A stretch of DNA of 64,000 bases from Rhodospirillales bacterium. GTDB lineage: Bacteria; Pseudomonadota; Alphaproteobacteria; ATCC43930; CGMCC-115725. A model generated the notes under the pieces. The model ran no database searches. It saw only the letters and a program-made list of their open reading frames with translations, and was not told the DNA's origin. The stretch is taken from the NCBI GenBank assembly GCA_947473305.1, contig CANJCB010000007.1, positions 1-64,000 of the forward strand, in the 5' to 3' direction. Each line of letters begins with the position of its first letter. Within the stretch, counting starts at the first letter, position 1. The translations under genes and the position numbers were made by a program. Positions 33,520 to 43,506 of the stretch are shown in pieces.

Positions 33520-36380
33520 TCGGCCGCCTGGACGCTCAATGGGATGATCCGGCGGCTCTGGTCCGAATGCTCGCGATACTCGTTCTGCCATTCGGTCGGG
33601 CCGTTGGAGGGCGAGATCTGGACCGCCGTCACCTTGTACTCGGGGCAATTGGTCGCCCAATCCGAATAGTCGGTGGTGATCACATTGGCCTGGGTGTCGG
33701 GATGATGGAACGTCGTGTAGACGACACCCGGCGCCACCCGATCCGTGAGCCTGGCATGGAGCGCCGTGGCCCCGGCCCGGCTCTGGATCCTGACCCAGTC
33801 ACCTTCGCGGATACCGCGCTGCTCCGCATCGTGCGGATGGATCTCCAGAATATCCTCGGGATGCCAGACGACGTTGCCGGTGCGCCGGGTCTGCGCCCCC
33901 ACATTGTATTGGCTGAGGATGCGGCCCGTAGTGAGCAGCAGCGGGAAGCGCGGGCCGACCTTCTCGTCAGTCGGCACATATTCAGTGATCATGAAAGCGC
34001 CCTTGCCGCGCACGAAGCCGCCCACATGCATGATCGGCGTGCCTTCCGGCGCCTTCTCGTTGCAGGGCCATTGGATCGAGCCCATCTCGTCGATCCTCTT
34101 GAAGGAAACGCCGTGGAAGGTCGGCGTCAGCCGGGCGATCTCGTCCATGATCTCACTGGGGTGGTCGTAATGCATCGGCACGCCCATCGCCTTGGCGATA
34201 TCGAGGGTGATTTCCCAATCGCCCTTGCCCTGTTTCGGCGGCATCACCTTGCGCACGAGGTTGATGCGGCGTTCGGCATTGGTGAAAGTGCCGTCCTTTT
34301 CCAGAAAAGTAGCGCCCGGCAGGAAGACATGGGCGTAGTTGGACGTCTCGTTCAGGAAGAGATCCTGCACCACCACGCATTCCATCGCCGAGAGGCCGGA
34401 AGTCACATGATGGGTGTCGGGATCGGATTGGACGATGTCCTCGCCCTGGACGTAGAGGCCGCGGAAGCTGCCGTCCATGGCCGCATCGAACATATTGGGG
34501 ATGCGCAGGCCCGGCTCCTTATCGAGCGACACACCCCAGGCCGTCTCGAAGAGCGCGCGGGTCGTGGCGTCCGAGATGTGACGGTAACCTGACAGCTCAT
34601 GCGGGAAGGAGCCCATGTCGCAGGAACCCTGGACATTGTTCTGCCCCCGCAGCGGGTTCACGCCGACGCCGCGCCGGCCGATGTTCCCGGTCGCCATGGC
34701 CAGGTTCGCCATGCCCATGACCATGGTCGTGCCCTGGCTGTGCTCGGTGACGCCGAGGCCGTAGTAGATCGCCCCATTGCCGCCCGTCGCAAAAAGCCGG
34801 GCCGCCGCACGGATCGTTTCGGCAGGCACACCGCTTACCGCCTCGGAAGCCTCGGGGCTATTCTCGGGCTGGGCAACGAACTGCGCCCAATCCTGGAAGG
34901 TTTCCCAGTCGCAGCGCTCGCGCACGAAATTCTCGTCCACGAGGCCTTCGGTCACGATGACATGGGCCAGCGCATTGATGACCGAGACGTTGGTCCCGGG
35001 TAGGAGAGGCAGGTGATGGTCCGCCTTGATATGGGGCGACTTCACGAGATCTGTGCGGCGCGGATCGACGACGATCAGCCGGGCGCCCTTGCGCAGCCGC
35101 TTCTTCATGCGGGACGCGAAGACCGGATGGGCGTCCGTCGGATTGGCGCCGATCACCATGATCACGTCGGTCTGGTCGATGGACTTGAAGTCCTGGGTGC
35201 CGGCCGAGGTGCCAAAGGTCTTCGAAAGCCCGAAGCCGGTCGGCGAATGGCAGACACGGGCGCAGGTATCGACATTGTTGTTGCCGAAAACCGCCCGCAC
35301 CAGCTTCTGGACCAGATAGGCCTCTTCGTTGGTGCAGCGCGAGGAGGTGATGCCGCCGATCGAGCTCTGCCCATAGGTCGTCTGGATGCGACGGAATTCG
35401 GAAGCCACGCGGCCGATGGCCTCGTCCCAGCTCACTTCGCGCCAGGGATCGGAGATCTTCTCGCGGATCATCGGCTTCAGGATGCGTTCCTTATGGGTCG
35501 CATAGCCCCAGGCGAAACGGCCCTTGACGCAGGAATGGCCCTCGTTGGCGCCGCCGTCCTTATAAGGCACCATGCGGACGAGCTCGTTGCCCCGCATCTC
35601 CGCCTTGAAGCTGCAGCCGACACCGCAATAGGCGCAGGTGGTGACGACCGAATGCTCGGGCTGGCCGATCTCGATGACCGACTTCTCCATGAGCGTCGCC
35701 GTGGGGCAGGCCTGCACGCAGGCGCCGCAGGAAACGCATTCGGAATCGAGGAACGCCTCGCCCATGCCGGCCGAGACGGCGGAGCCGAAACCGCGTCCCT
35801 CGATGGTCAGCGCGAAGGTGCCCTGCACTTCCTCGCAAGCGCGCACACAACGCGAGCAGACGATGCACTTCGAGGGATCATAGGTGAAATAGGGGTTCGA
35901 TTCGTCTTTGGCCTGGTTAAGATGATTCTCGCCCTGATAGCCGTAGCGCACGTCGCGCAAGCCCACCGCGCCCGCCATGTCCTGCAACTCGCAGTCGCCA
36001 TTGGCGGCGCAGGTCAGGCAGTCGAGCGGATGGTCGGAGATATAAAGCTCCAGGACCCCGCGCCGGATCGACTTCAGGCGCTCGGTCTGGGTGTGGACCA
36101 CAATGCCCGGTGCGACCGGCGTGGTGCAGGAAGCGGGCGTCCCGTTACGGCCCTCGATCTCGACGAGGCAGACCCGGCAGGAGCCGAAGCTCTCCAGGGA
36201 ATCCGTGGCGCAGAGCTTAGGCACCTGGATGCCGGTATCCATGGCGGCGCGCATGATCGAGGTGCCTTCGGGCACGGTCACCGCATAGCCGTCGATGGTC
36301 AAGGTGACCTGCTTCAAGGGGACCTGGGCCTCGCTCTTGGGCGCCGGCGTGCCGTAGTCGATTTCCTTGATGAGGGACAT
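33516..36380 (-). CDS. fdsA: NAD-dependent formate dehydrogenase alpha subunit
   Basis: The 954-residue catalytic subunit oxidises formate to CO2 at a bis-MGD molybdenum centre. From ATG 36380 it shows a 2Fe-2S domain (Cys57, 68, 71, 85), a His-ligated 4Fe-4S site (His117, Cys121, 124, 130), two ferredoxin-like 4Fe-4S sites (Cys172-182, 215-225), and the MopB 4Fe-4S site (Cys249, 252, 256, 284). Cys377-His378 in [12 protein letters not shown] is the catalytic Cys (no selenocysteine). It pairs with FdsB and FdsG to reduce NAD+. The molybdenum cofactor genes are at 12983-15927. Confidence 0.97.
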   Translation of the reverse strand: MSLIKEIDYGTPAPKSEAQVPLKQVTLTIDGYAVTVPEGTSIMRAAMDTGIQVPKLCATDSLESFGSCRVCLVEIEGRNGTPASCTTPVAPGIVVHTQTERLKSIRRGVLELYISDHPLDCLTCAANGDCELQDMAGAVGLRDVRYGYQGENHLNQAKDESNPYFTYDPSKCIVCSRCVRACEEVQGTFALTIEGRGFGSAVSAGMGEAFLDSECVSCGACVQACPTATLMEKSVIEIGQPEHSVVTTCAYCGVGCSFKAEMRGNELVRMVPYKDGGANEGHSCVKGRFAWGYATHKERILKPMIREKISDPWREVSWDEAIGRVASEFRRIQTTYGQSSIGGITSSRCTNEEAYLVQKLVRAVFGNNNVDTCARVCHSPTGFGLSKTFGTSAGTQDFKSIDQTDVIMVIGANPTDAHPVFASRMKKRLRKGARLIVVDPRRTDLVKSPHIKADHHLPLLPGTNVSVINALAHVIVTEGLVDENFVRERCDWETFQDWAQFVAQPENSPEASEAVSGVPAETIRAAARLFATGGNGAIYYGLGVTEHSQGTTMVMGMANLAMATGNIGRRGVGVNPLRGQNNVQGSCDMGSFPHELSGYRHISDATTRALFETAWGVSLDKEPGLRIPNMFDAAMDGSFRGLYVQGEDIVQSDPDTHHVTSGLSAMECVVVQDLFLNETSNYAHVFLPGATFLEKDGTFTNAERRINLVRKVMPPKQGKGDWEITLDIAKAMGVPMHYDHPSEIMDEIARLTPTFHGVSFKRIDEMGSIQWPCNEKAPEGTPIMHVGGFVRGKGAFMITEYVPTDEKVGPRFPLLLTTGRILSQYNVGAQTRRTGNVVWHPEDILEIHPHDAEQRGIREGDWVRIQSRAGATALHARLTDRVAPGVVYTTFHHPDTQANVITTDYSDWATNCPEYKVTAVQISPSNGPTEWQNEYREHSDQSRRIIPLSVQAAE

Positions 36381-36390
36381 GGTCTCTCTC

Positions 36391-37950
36391 CTACTCGGCC
36401 GCTTGACGGCCGGACTCATTCGGTCCGAAGTCTTCGGGGAAATGGTTGATCGCGCTCATGACGGGATAAGGCGTGAAGCCCCCCAGCGCACAGAGCGATC
36501 CGAATTTCATCGTATTGCAGAGGTCCTTGACCAGGGTCAGGTTCGCCTCGACCGCTTCGCCGCGCCCGATCTTGTCGATGACCTCGACCCCGCGCGTCGA
36601 GCCGATCCGGCACGGCGTGCATTTTCCACAGGATTCGATGGCGCAGAATTCCATGGCGAAACGCGCCTGGACCCGCATGTCAACGGTCTCGTCGAAAACT
36701 GTCACTCCGGCGTGGCCGATGAGCCCGTCGCGGGCGGCAAAAGCCTCGTAATCGAAGGGTGTATCGAAAAGCGCGCGGGGGAAATAGGCCCCCAGGGGAC
36801 CCCCGACCTGAACCGCCCGGACCGGCCGCCCGGAAGCGGTGCCGCCGCCGATCTCGTCCACCAACTCACCGAGCGTGATGCCGAAGGCCGCCTCGAAAAG
36901 CCCGCCGTGCTTGATATTGCCCGCAAGCTGGATCGGCATGGTGCCGCGCGACCGGCCGACGCCGAAATCCTTGTAGAAGGCCGCACCCTGCGCCATCACG
37001 GTCGGCACCGCCGCAAGCGACAGCACGTTATTGATGACCGTCGGACAGCCGAAGAGCCCCTTATGCGCCGGCAGCGGCGGCTTCGCCCGGACCACGCCGC
37101 GCTTGCCTTCGAGGCTTTCCAGAAGCGAGGTTTCCTCGCCGCAGACGTAAGCGCCAGCGCCTGCCCGCACTTCCAGATCGAAGGCATGGCCGGAGCCATG
37201 GACCGACGCCCCGAGATACCCGGCCTTCCGCGCGATCTCGATGGCGTCCCGGGTCGTCGCGATCCCATGGGGGTATTCGGAGCGGATATAGATGAAGCCC
37301 TTGGTGGCCCCCGTCGCGATCCCCGCGATGATCATTCCCTCGATCAGCAGGAAGGGATCGCCTTCCAGGATCATGCGGTCGGCGAAAGTGCCGGAATCGC
37401 CTTCGTCCGCGTTGCAGACGATGTATTTGCGATCACCAACCGCGTCGAGAACGGTCTTCCATTTGATCCCGGTCGGGAAGCCCGCGCCGCCCCGGCCGCG
37501 CAGGCCGGACTGTGTGACCTCGTCGACGATTTGCGGGGCTGTCAGCCGCAGCGCCTTTTCGAGACCCTGGAAACCGCCATGGGCGCGATAGTCCTCGATC
37601 GACAGAGGATCGGTTATGCCGCAGCGGGCAAAGGTGAGCCGGGTCTGGCGTTTCAGGAAGGGGATCTGCTCCGGCCGCCCGACCCGCAGCGCATGAGCGC
37701 CTCCGGTCAGCAAGTCGGCGTCGATCAGTCCTTCCACATCGCCGGCCGCCACCGGCCCATAGGCGATGCGGCCTTCCGGCGTCTCGACCTCGATGGTGGG
37801 TTCCAGCCAATAAAGCCCGCGCGAGCCTGTGCGGACGATCTGGATATCGAGCCCGCGCCGGCCGGCACTTGCCGTTATAGCCTGGGCAACCTCCTCCGCG
37901 CCGACCGCGAGCGCGCCCGAATCGCGCGAGATGAAAAGCCGCGCGCTCAT
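36391..37950 (-). CDS. fdsB: Formate dehydrogenase beta subunit (NADH/FMN)
   Basis: A 519-residue flavoprotein that passes electrons to NAD+. It has a thioredoxin-like N-terminus, the NADH-binding GLRGRGGAGFPTGIKWK, the FMN segment NADEGDSGTFADR, GEETSLLESLEGKRG, and a C-terminal 4Fe-4S site (SCGKCTPCRIGS plus a later Cys in KDLCNTMK). It resembles NuoF of complex I. I use ATG 37950, which overlaps the fdsG stop by 4 bp. It precedes fdsA by 10 bp. Confidence 0.96.
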   Translation of the reverse strand: MSARLFISRDSGALAVGAEEVAQAITASAGRRGLDIQIVRTGSRGLYWLEPTIEVETPEGRIAYGPVAAGDVEGLIDADLLTGGAHALRVGRPEQIPFLKRQTRLTFARCGITDPLSIEDYRAHGGFQGLEKALRLTAPQIVDEVTQSGLRGRGGAGFPTGIKWKTVLDAVGDRKYIVCNADEGDSGTFADRMILEGDPFLLIEGMIIAGIATGATKGFIYIRSEYPHGIATTRDAIEIARKAGYLGASVHGSGHAFDLEVRAGAGAYVCGEETSLLESLEGKRGVVRAKPPLPAHKGLFGCPTVINNVLSLAAVPTVMAQGAAFYKDFGVGRSRGTMPIQLAGNIKHGGLFEAAFGITLGELVDEIGGGTASGRPVRAVQVGGPLGAYFPRALFDTPFDYEAFAARDGLIGHAGVTVFDETVDMRVQARFAMEFCAIESCGKCTPCRIGSTRGVEVIDKIGRGEAVEANLTLVKDLCNTMKFGSLCALGGFTPYPVMSAINHFPEDFGPNESGRQAAE

Positions 37951-38417
37951 CGCCGGATCCCGTCGATCATGGCATCGAGCCGTTTCTCGTCGAGGCGCCC
38001 CACCACCTGGCCGTCCGCCAGGGCCGACGGCCCCAGCGCGCAAAGCCCCAGGCAGAAGATCGGCTCCAGGGTCACCGCACCGTCAGGCGTCGTTTCGCCC
38101 CAGCCGATCCCAAGGCGCTCCCGGGCATGGGCGGCGAGCCGGTCCGCGCCCACCGACTGGCAAGCTTCCGCCCGGCAGAGCTTCAGCACATGCCGGCCGG
38201 CCGGCTCATGCCGGAAGTCATGATAGAAGGTGACAATCCCGTGGATTTCCGCGCGCGAGATGTTGAGCGCCTCGGCGACGATCCTGAGCGCGGGGTCCGG
38301 CACGGAACCAAAGGCCTCCTGAAGCGCATGCAGGATCGGCAGGGCCGGTCCTTCCTGCATCTGGTGCGCGGCGACGATCTCTCTCGCCCGCGCTTCGTTC
38401 CACGCTTCGTAAGCCAT
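37947..38417 (-). CDS. fdsG: Formate dehydrogenase gamma subunit
   Basis: A 156-residue NuoE-like 2Fe-2S protein. Cys ligands are in CRAEACQS and CLGLCALGP. I choose ATG 38417 (MAYEAWNEARAREIV); an ATG at 38483 adds a non-conserved stretch that overlaps the regulatory palindromes. It is the first gene of the fds operon, fdsG-fdsB-fdsA-fdhD-fdsD. FdsG links the FMN of FdsB to the FeS chain. Confidence 0.95.
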   Translation of the reverse strand: MAYEAWNEARAREIVAAHQMQEGPALPILHALQEAFGSVPDPALRIVAEALNISRAEIHGIVTFYHDFRHEPAGRHVLKLCRAEACQSVGADRLAAHARERLGIGWGETTPDGAVTLEPIFCLGLCALGPSALADGQVVGRLDEKRLDAMIDGIRR

Positions 38418-38427
38418 TACCGCCCTA

Positions 38428-38442
38428 ATCGAAAGTTTCGAT
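38428..38442. promoter_or_regulatory. LysR-type T-N11-A palindrome upstream of fdsG
   Basis: ATCGAAAGTTTCGAT is a perfect 7+1+7 inverted repeat with T at position 2 and A at position 14, exactly the T-N11-A rule for LysR-type regulators. It lies 10 bp before the fdsG start codon, so binding may also affect translation or a nearby promoter. A second site lies upstream at 38503-38519. Confidence 0.55.
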
Positions 38443-38502
38443 GACTTACCAGCCAATATGCGCCGCGACTCGCCAAAGTTCAATAAAGCGGCCCCGTGAA
38501 GT

Positions 38503-38519
38503 GATAGAGATCTTCTATC
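38503..38519. promoter_or_regulatory. Second LysR-type palindrome, ATAG-N7-CTAT
   Basis: GATAGA-GATCT-TCTATC is a perfect inverted repeat containing ATAG-N7-CTAT, again T-N11-A. It overlaps the stop codon of the LysR gene (38515-38517) and sits 75 bp upstream of the first site. It is a natural recognition site for the adjacent LysR protein, activating the fds operon. Binding is inferred. Confidence 0.55.
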
Positions 38520-39417
38520 GTTTCTGAAGGCCCGGCGCGACTCGCAGAGCTTCGGCCACCAGGGCGGCCGCGACAGGGCTCATGGTCTGTCTTTCGGGGA
38601 CCACGAGACCGATCATATGGGCCGCATCGGGTTCCACGATCGGAATGGCCCGGACCGCATCGCTCAACCCCAGGGTCTCCACCGAGAGCGCCGGCATGAC
38701 ACTCGCCCATTGTCCCGTGCGGATATGGGAGAAGAGCAGGATCATCGAATTCGATTCGAGGGTCGGCGACGGATCGTCCACTCCGGCGCCTCGCAGAAGC
38801 CCGTCGATGATCCGGCGGTTCTGCATGTCCCGCGTCAGGAGACAAAGCGGGATCTTGCCCACTTCGGCCCAGGTCACCTGGGTCCGATCCCCCAGAGGAC
38901 TGGACGCGGCCGTCACGAGGCAATAGCGCTCTTCATAAAGCGGCACCGTCCTGACACGTCCGAGGGGCTCGTTGTCGAGATAGCTGACGCCCGCGTCGAT
39001 CTCGAGGTTTTCAAGCGCGGAGAGGATCTGGATCGAGGTCCGGGACAGGATCGTGAAGCGGACATCCGGGTGCCGGGCGCGAAACGGCGTCGTCAGGGCA
39101 GCCACCATGCCGAGCGCCGTGGGGATCACCGCGATGCGCAGGTGCCCGGACAGCTCGCCCCGACGAAGGGCCCCGATCTCCTCCCGCATGGCGCGCGTGT
39201 CGCCGACGATCCGCCGCGCCCAATCGAGCACCCGCTCTCCCTCCGGCGTGAACCCCAGAAACCGCGAACCCCGATTGACCAGCAGCACCCCCATGGTGTC
39301 CTCAAGCTGCTTCACCCCGGCCGAAAGCGTCGGCTGCGTCACCCCGCAAGCCTCGGCAGCCCGCCCGAAATGTCGCTCCCGGGCAAGCGCCAGAAGGAAG
39401 TCCAGCTTGTCGATCAT
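38515..39417 (-). CDS. LysR-family regulator of the fds operon
   Basis: The 300-residue protein has the LysR N-terminal helix-turn-helix (MIDKLDFLLALARERHFGRAAE, then ACGVTQPTLSAGVKQLED) and an effector-binding domain in two lobes. It is directly upstream of fdsG on the same strand; LysR regulators flank fds operons in other proteobacteria and respond to formate. Here both palindromes between it and fdsG fit a T-N11-A site. Effector not shown. Confidence 0.9.
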   Translation of the reverse strand: MIDKLDFLLALARERHFGRAAEACGVTQPTLSAGVKQLEDTMGVLLVNRGSRFLGFTPEGERVLDWARRIVGDTRAMREEIGALRRGELSGHLRIAVIPTALGMVAALTTPFRARHPDVRFTILSRTSIQILSALENLEIDAGVSYLDNEPLGRVRTVPLYEERYCLVTAASSPLGDRTQVTWAEVGKIPLCLLTRDMQNRRIIDGLLRGAGVDDPSPTLESNSMILLFSHIRTGQWASVMPALSVETLGLSDAVRAIPIVEPDAAHMIGLVVPERQTMSPVAAALVAEALRVAPGLQKR

Positions 39418-39584
39418 CGCGCGATTTCCATGACGGGGCTCAGGAGCTTCACAATTCTTTACATTTCAACGGGCTTGGCACACGCAACAAACCTTCACCT
39501 TGCACGTTGTCGCTACAGAAACCGGAAACCTGCGAAATCCGCGAGAGCGGCCGCAAACTTCGGTAGAGTTCATCGGAGGTTATC

Positions 39585-39815
39585 ATGCGTCGTCTGATTT
39601 TCCTCGCTCTCCCCCTCCTCGCCGCCGCCTGCGCGCAGACGAAGGAGGTCAGCTTCCAGGATCCCAGCGGCCGCATGGCCGCTGCCTGCGGTCCCCTCTC
39701 CGGCCTGTCGGTCGCCGTTCACGAAGCCCACGACGGTTGCGTCGAGGCCTATAAGAACGCCGGCTGGGTAAGGGTGGACGAGCGGGGTCCGGCTCTGGCG
39801 CAGGCTCCGTTCTAG
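39585..39815 (+). CDS. Small lipoprotein, hypothetical
   Basis: A 76-residue protein with a short signal and lipobox (LPLLAAAC), so Cys16 is the lipidated residue of the mature form. It has two further Cys residues in the mature part (AAACGPLSG and DGCVEA) that could form a disulfide. No family is recognised. The start is ATG 39585, with GGAGG upstream at 39573. It stands alone before the MBOAT operon. Confidence 0.7.
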   Translation: MRRLIFLALPLLAAACAQTKEVSFQDPSGRMAAACGPLSGLSVAVHEAHDGCVEAYKNAGWVRVDERGPALAQAPF

Positions 39816-39843
39816 CCTTTTAAGTCGAAGGTATTTTCAGCAA

Positions 39844-39866
39844 CCTCTCCGTCTCGAACGGAGAGG
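39844..39866 (+). terminator. Strong hairpin in the gap before MBOAT
   Basis: CCTCTCCGT (39844-39852) pairs with ACGGAGAGG (39858-39866), a 9-bp perfect stem with a 5-nt loop. It follows the lipoprotein stop at 39813-39815. No U-run follows, so it may act as a processed or Rho-assisted end. It is the only notable structure in the 145-bp gap. Confidence 0.4.
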
Positions 39867-39960
39867 GACAAGCGGGGGGGAGCCAAACCCCACCGGGGAA
39901 GTTGAGGGACCCTCCTTACCCCCTGTCGTCTTGACGAGGCGCCCGTTATAAGTCCGGGCG

Positions 39961-41442
39961 ATGCTTTTCAATTCGCACATTTTCATCTTTGTCTTTCTTC
40001 CCGTTACTCTCGCGGGATATTTCACCATCGGTGGGCGCAGCCGATACCTGGCTTCAGCCTGGCTTGCAGCGGCTTCCCTCGTCTTTTACGGCTGGTGGGA
40101 TCCCCGCTTCGTCCCCCTCCTCTGCGGATCCATCGCGGCGAATTACTTCATCGGCGGCGGGCTGTCCCGGGCGCCAAATCCGGCTTTGCGAAAGGCTTGG
40201 CTGGGCGCGGGCCTGGGCTTCAATCTTCTGCTGCTCGCCTATTACAAATATTTCGGCTTCTTCGTCGCGCAGGCCGATGCCCTGGGCGGGCTCGACATCG
40301 CGGTGCCGGAGATCGTGCTGCCGCTCGGCATCTCCTTCTTCAGCTTCACCCAGATCGCCTTCCTGGTCGATGTCTACCGGGGGCAGGCCCGGGAATATCG
40401 ACCGGTCCACTACGTCCTCTTCGTCACCTTTTTCCCGCATCTGATCGCGGGACCGATCCTCCACCACAAGGAGATGATGCCGCAGTTCGCGAAGGACGCC
40501 GCGCATCGCTTCCGGGCTCTGAACCTCGCTGTGGGAAGCGCCGCCTTTGCCATCGGCTTGGTGAAGAAGGTCGTGCTCGCAGACAGCGTCTCGCCGTTTG
40601 CCAGCCATGTCTTCAAGGCGGCGGATGCCGGGATCGTGCCCGGATTCGCCGAAGCCTGGGGCGGGACGCTCGCCTATACGCTCCAGCTCTATTTCGATTT
40701 CTCCGCCTATTCCGACATGGCGGTCGGGCTCGCGCTGATGTTCGGCATCCGCATGCCGCTCAATTTCTTCTCGCCGTATAAAGCCCGCGACATGATCGAT
40801 TTCTGGCGACGCTGGCATATGACGCTGTCGCGCTTTCTGCGCGACTATCTTTATATCCCGCTGGGCGGCAACCGGCATGGCAGATCGCGGCGCTATCTCA
40901 ACCTGATGGCCACCATGGTGCTGGGCGGCTTCTGGCATGGCGCCGGCTGGACTTTCATCGCCTGGGGCACGCTCCACGGGCTCTATCTCGCGATAAACCA
41001 CGCCTGGCGGGAGAGGCGGAAGGGGCTCAAGCCCCCTTCCCGTCTTCACCGGCTCGCGGCCCGTCTCCTGACTTTTCTCTGCGTCATCGTCGCCTGGGTC
41101 TTCTTTCGGGCGGAGACCTTCGGGGGCGCGCTGCGCGTGCTCCGCGGGATGATCGGTGCCGACGCGAAGCTCTGGGTGCTGGAGCCCTTCCATTGGGATC
41201 GGGGCGCCTGGTTGATCCTGGTTGGTCTCGCCATCGTCTGGTTCGCGCCCAATACCTATCAGATCCTGGCGCGCTATCGCCCGGTCCTGCCCTTCGACCG
41301 CGGCTTGAAGGAAACGAAAGAGCCGGGCTTTCTCTTTCGTTGGCGGCCGACGCCGGCCTGGGCCTATGGGATGGGCGTGCTCGCGACGCTCGGCCTCCTC
41401 TATCTCGGCCGCATCACCGAATTCCTCTATTTCAGGTTCTAG
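39961..41442 (+). CDS. MBOAT-family O-acyltransferase (AlgI-like)
   Basis: The 493-residue multi-helix membrane protein is of the AlgI/DltB type that moves acetyl groups across the membrane to exported glycans. It shows FLPVTLAGYF, LPLGISFFSFTQIAFLVDVY, the IDFWRRWHMTLSRFLRDYLYIPLGGNRHG segment in parts, and the catalytic His in VLGGFWHGAGWTFIAWG. About 10-12 helices are visible. It precedes an SGNH-like protein by 3 bp, the usual two-part acetylation system. No polysaccharide genes lie nearby, so the target is unknown. Confidence 0.92.
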   Translation: MLFNSHIFIFVFLPVTLAGYFTIGGRSRYLASAWLAAASLVFYGWWDPRFVPLLCGSIAANYFIGGGLSRAPNPALRKAWLGAGLGFNLLLLAYYKYFGFFVAQADALGGLDIAVPEIVLPLGISFFSFTQIAFLVDVYRGQAREYRPVHYVLFVTFFPHLIAGPILHHKEMMPQFAKDAAHRFRALNLAVGSAAFAIGLVKKVVLADSVSPFASHVFKAADAGIVPGFAEAWGGTLAYTLQLYFDFSAYSDMAVGLALMFGIRMPLNFFSPYKARDMIDFWRRWHMTLSRFLRDYLYIPLGGNRHGRSRRYLNLMATMVLGGFWHGAGWTFIAWGTLHGLYLAINHAWRERRKGLKPPSRLHRLAARLLTFLCVIVAWVFFRAETFGGALRVLRGMIGADAKLWVLEPFHWDRGAWLILVGLAIVWFAPNTYQILARYRPVLPFDRGLKETKEPGFLFRWRPTPAWAYGMGVLATLGLLYLGRITEFLYFRF

Positions 41443-41445
41443 CGA

Positions 41446-42552
41446 TTGGCCTACCTCAAGCGCTTCTTCCTGACGATTGGATCGATCCTGTCCCTGGCGG
41501 GCGCCATCGACTATGCGATCGATCCCTTCGATCTCTGGAGCCCGCCGAAGATCGACCGGATCAATACCGTCAAATCGGTCGGCAATCCCCGCTTCGTGAA
41601 ACCCCTCCAGGTCGAGCGCCGCGATCCCGAGACCGTGATCCTGGGGACATCCCGGGCCTTCTATGGGATCGACCCGCAGGGTCTCGCCGGGGGCGACCGC
41701 ATCTATAACTTCGGCATGCCGGCGGCCACGGCGACGGAGGTCAAGGGCTATGGCCTCCACGTGTTGGAGGATACGAATGCCAAGCGGCTCATCATCGGGC
41801 TCGACTTCTTTTCCTTCAACGACCTGAGTTCTCCCGACCCGGCCTATGACGACGCGGTCCTGGGGCGGCATGCGGTCTTGCGCGCGGCCCCCCTTATTCT
41901 CTTCACGCAAGCCGCGCTCGAGAGAAGCTGGCGGACCATCCGCGCCTCGCGCCGGGGCGTGGCCGCCGATTTCCATCACGACGGGTTCGCCGTCATCCCA
42001 CCCGTGCCGGGCAAGGACGGCACCGCAATCGCCCTGGAGGATCTTCACCGCTTCCTCCATCTCCCCTATCTCTATGGACATTACGAGAGCTTCGAGCGGT
42101 CGATGGCGGATTATCGCGCCCTCCTTGTCGCCGCCAAGGCCAAGGGGCTCGATGTCATCACCTATATCTCTCCCGAACATGCCTCGCTGACCGAGGCGGT
42201 GCATGTGGCCGGGCTCTGGCCCAGACTGAACGAGTGGAAGCGCCGGCTGGTCGCGATCTCGGAGCCGATGGGGATCCCGCTTTGGGATTTCTCAGGCTTC
42301 AACCGTCTGACCACCACGCCGCTCGGTGGCGAGATGGAAACCCATGTAGACGCGAGCCACTTCCGGCCCTGGGTCGGCCGCCTCGTGATCGAACGGATCC
42401 GAGGGGCTGCCGAACCCGCCGATTTCGGGGAGCGCCTGACCTCGGCCACTATCGAGGCTCATCTGGCCCGCATAGACCGTGACCGCGAGGCCTATCTCCT
42501 CTCCCGCCCCCAGGATGCGGCGCGCGTCCAGGCCATCGCCCATGGCCCCTAA
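41446..42552 (+). CDS. SGNH-like partner of the MBOAT transferase
   Basis: From TTG 41446 it has 368 residues with an N-terminal membrane helix (FFLTIGSILSLAGAIDYAI), so the bulk is periplasmic. The Ser-type motif ETVILGTSRAFYGIDP and the C-terminal DASHFRPWVG resemble the GDS and DxxH blocks of SGNH acyl-transfer proteins such as AlgJ/AlgX relatives. The pair with MBOAT suggests it completes O-acetylation of an exported polymer. Sequence identity to characterised members was not tested. Confidence 0.75.
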   Translation: MAYLKRFFLTIGSILSLAGAIDYAIDPFDLWSPPKIDRINTVKSVGNPRFVKPLQVERRDPETVILGTSRAFYGIDPQGLAGGDRIYNFGMPAATATEVKGYGLHVLEDTNAKRLIIGLDFFSFNDLSSPDPAYDDAVLGRHAVLRAAPLILFTQAALERSWRTIRASRRGVAADFHHDGFAVIPPVPGKDGTAIALEDLHRFLHLPYLYGHYESFERSMADYRALLVAAKAKGLDVITYISPEHASLTEAVHVAGLWPRLNEWKRRLVAISEPMGIPLWDFSGFNRLTTTPLGGEMETHVDASHFRPWVGRLVIERIRGAAEPADFGERLTSATIEAHLARIDRDREAYLLSRPQDAARVQAIAHGP

Positions 42553-42618
42553 TTCCTGTTGCCGCCCATCGCTGCCCTTGGGACACTGTCGGCATATGAA
42601 ACAGGAGCATCTTGCGGG

Positions 42619-43506
42619 ATGACGTCATCACCGATCATTGGAATCCTCGGCGGAAGCGGGCTTTATCAGATCGACGGGCTGACCGATGTGGAGTGGCGCC
42701 GGGTCGACTCTCCCTTCGGAGAGCCTTCGGACGAACTCTGCTTCGGCAACCTCGGCGTGCAGCGGGTCATTTTCCTCCCACGCCATGGCCGTGGCCACCG
42801 CATCCCGCCCAGCGAGATCAATTTCCGCGCCAATATCGACGCGTTGAAGCGCAGCGGCGTCACCGAGATCGTCTCGCTCTCCGCCGTGGGCAGCCTGCGC
42901 CATGCGCTGGAGCCGGGTGATTTCGTCTTGGCGGACCAGTTCATCGACCGAACCTTCGCGCGGGAGAAGAGCTTCTTCGGAACGGGCTGCGTCGCCCATG
43001 TGTCGGTCGCGCGGCCGGTTTGCTCGCGGGTCGGCGACCATCTTTCCAAGGCGGCCGAGGCCGCCGGCATCGGGCTTCGACGGGGCGGCACCTATCTCGC
43101 CATGGAAGGCCCGCAGTTCTCAACACTCGCGGAGAGCCAGCTTTACCGGACCTGGGGCTGCGATGTGATCGGCATGACCAACATGCCCGAGGCGAAACTC
43201 GCCCGGGAGGCGGAGATCTGCTACGCGACGGTCGCCATGGTGACCGATTTCGACTGCTGGCATCCGCACCACGACCATGTGACCGTGGACCAGATCGTCG
43301 GCGTGTTGATGGCCAATGCCGACAAGGCGCGGGCCTTGGTGAAGCATGTGATCCCGCTGCTGTCGGGCCATGCGGGACCTTGCCACGCCGGCTGCCAGAC
43401 GGCGCTGGACACCGCCCTCATCACCGCGCCGGAAGCGCGCGATCCGGCGGTTCTGGCCCGGCTCGACGCGGTTGCCGGGCGGGTGCTGGCCCGATCCCCC
43501 TCATGA
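42619..43506 (+). CDS. mtnP: S-methyl-5'-thioadenosine phosphorylase
   Basis: The 295-residue enzyme cleaves methylthioadenosine (and possibly 5'-deoxyadenosine) to adenine and the 1-phosphate sugar. Seen are GILGGSGLYQIDGL, RHGRGHRIPPSEINFRANIDAL, YLAMEGPQFSTLAES and VIGMTNMPEAKLAREAEICY. ATG 42619 is behind AGGAG at 42603-42607. It starts an operon: mtnP, ankyrin gene, mtnA, aldolase, with 4-bp overlaps. It feeds the pathway that recovers carbon from radical-SAM and polyamine by-products. Confidence 0.95.
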   Translation: MTSSPIIGILGGSGLYQIDGLTDVEWRRVDSPFGEPSDELCFGNLGVQRVIFLPRHGRGHRIPPSEINFRANIDALKRSGVTEIVSLSAVGSLRHALEPGDFVLADQFIDRTFAREKSFFGTGCVAHVSVARPVCSRVGDHLSKAAEAAGIGLRRGGTYLAMEGPQFSTLAESQLYRTWGCDVIGMTNMPEAKLAREAEICYATVAMVTDFDCWHPHHDHVTVDQIVGVLMANADKARALVKHVIPLLSGHAGPCHAGCQTALDTALITAPEARDPAVLARLDAVAGRVLARSPS

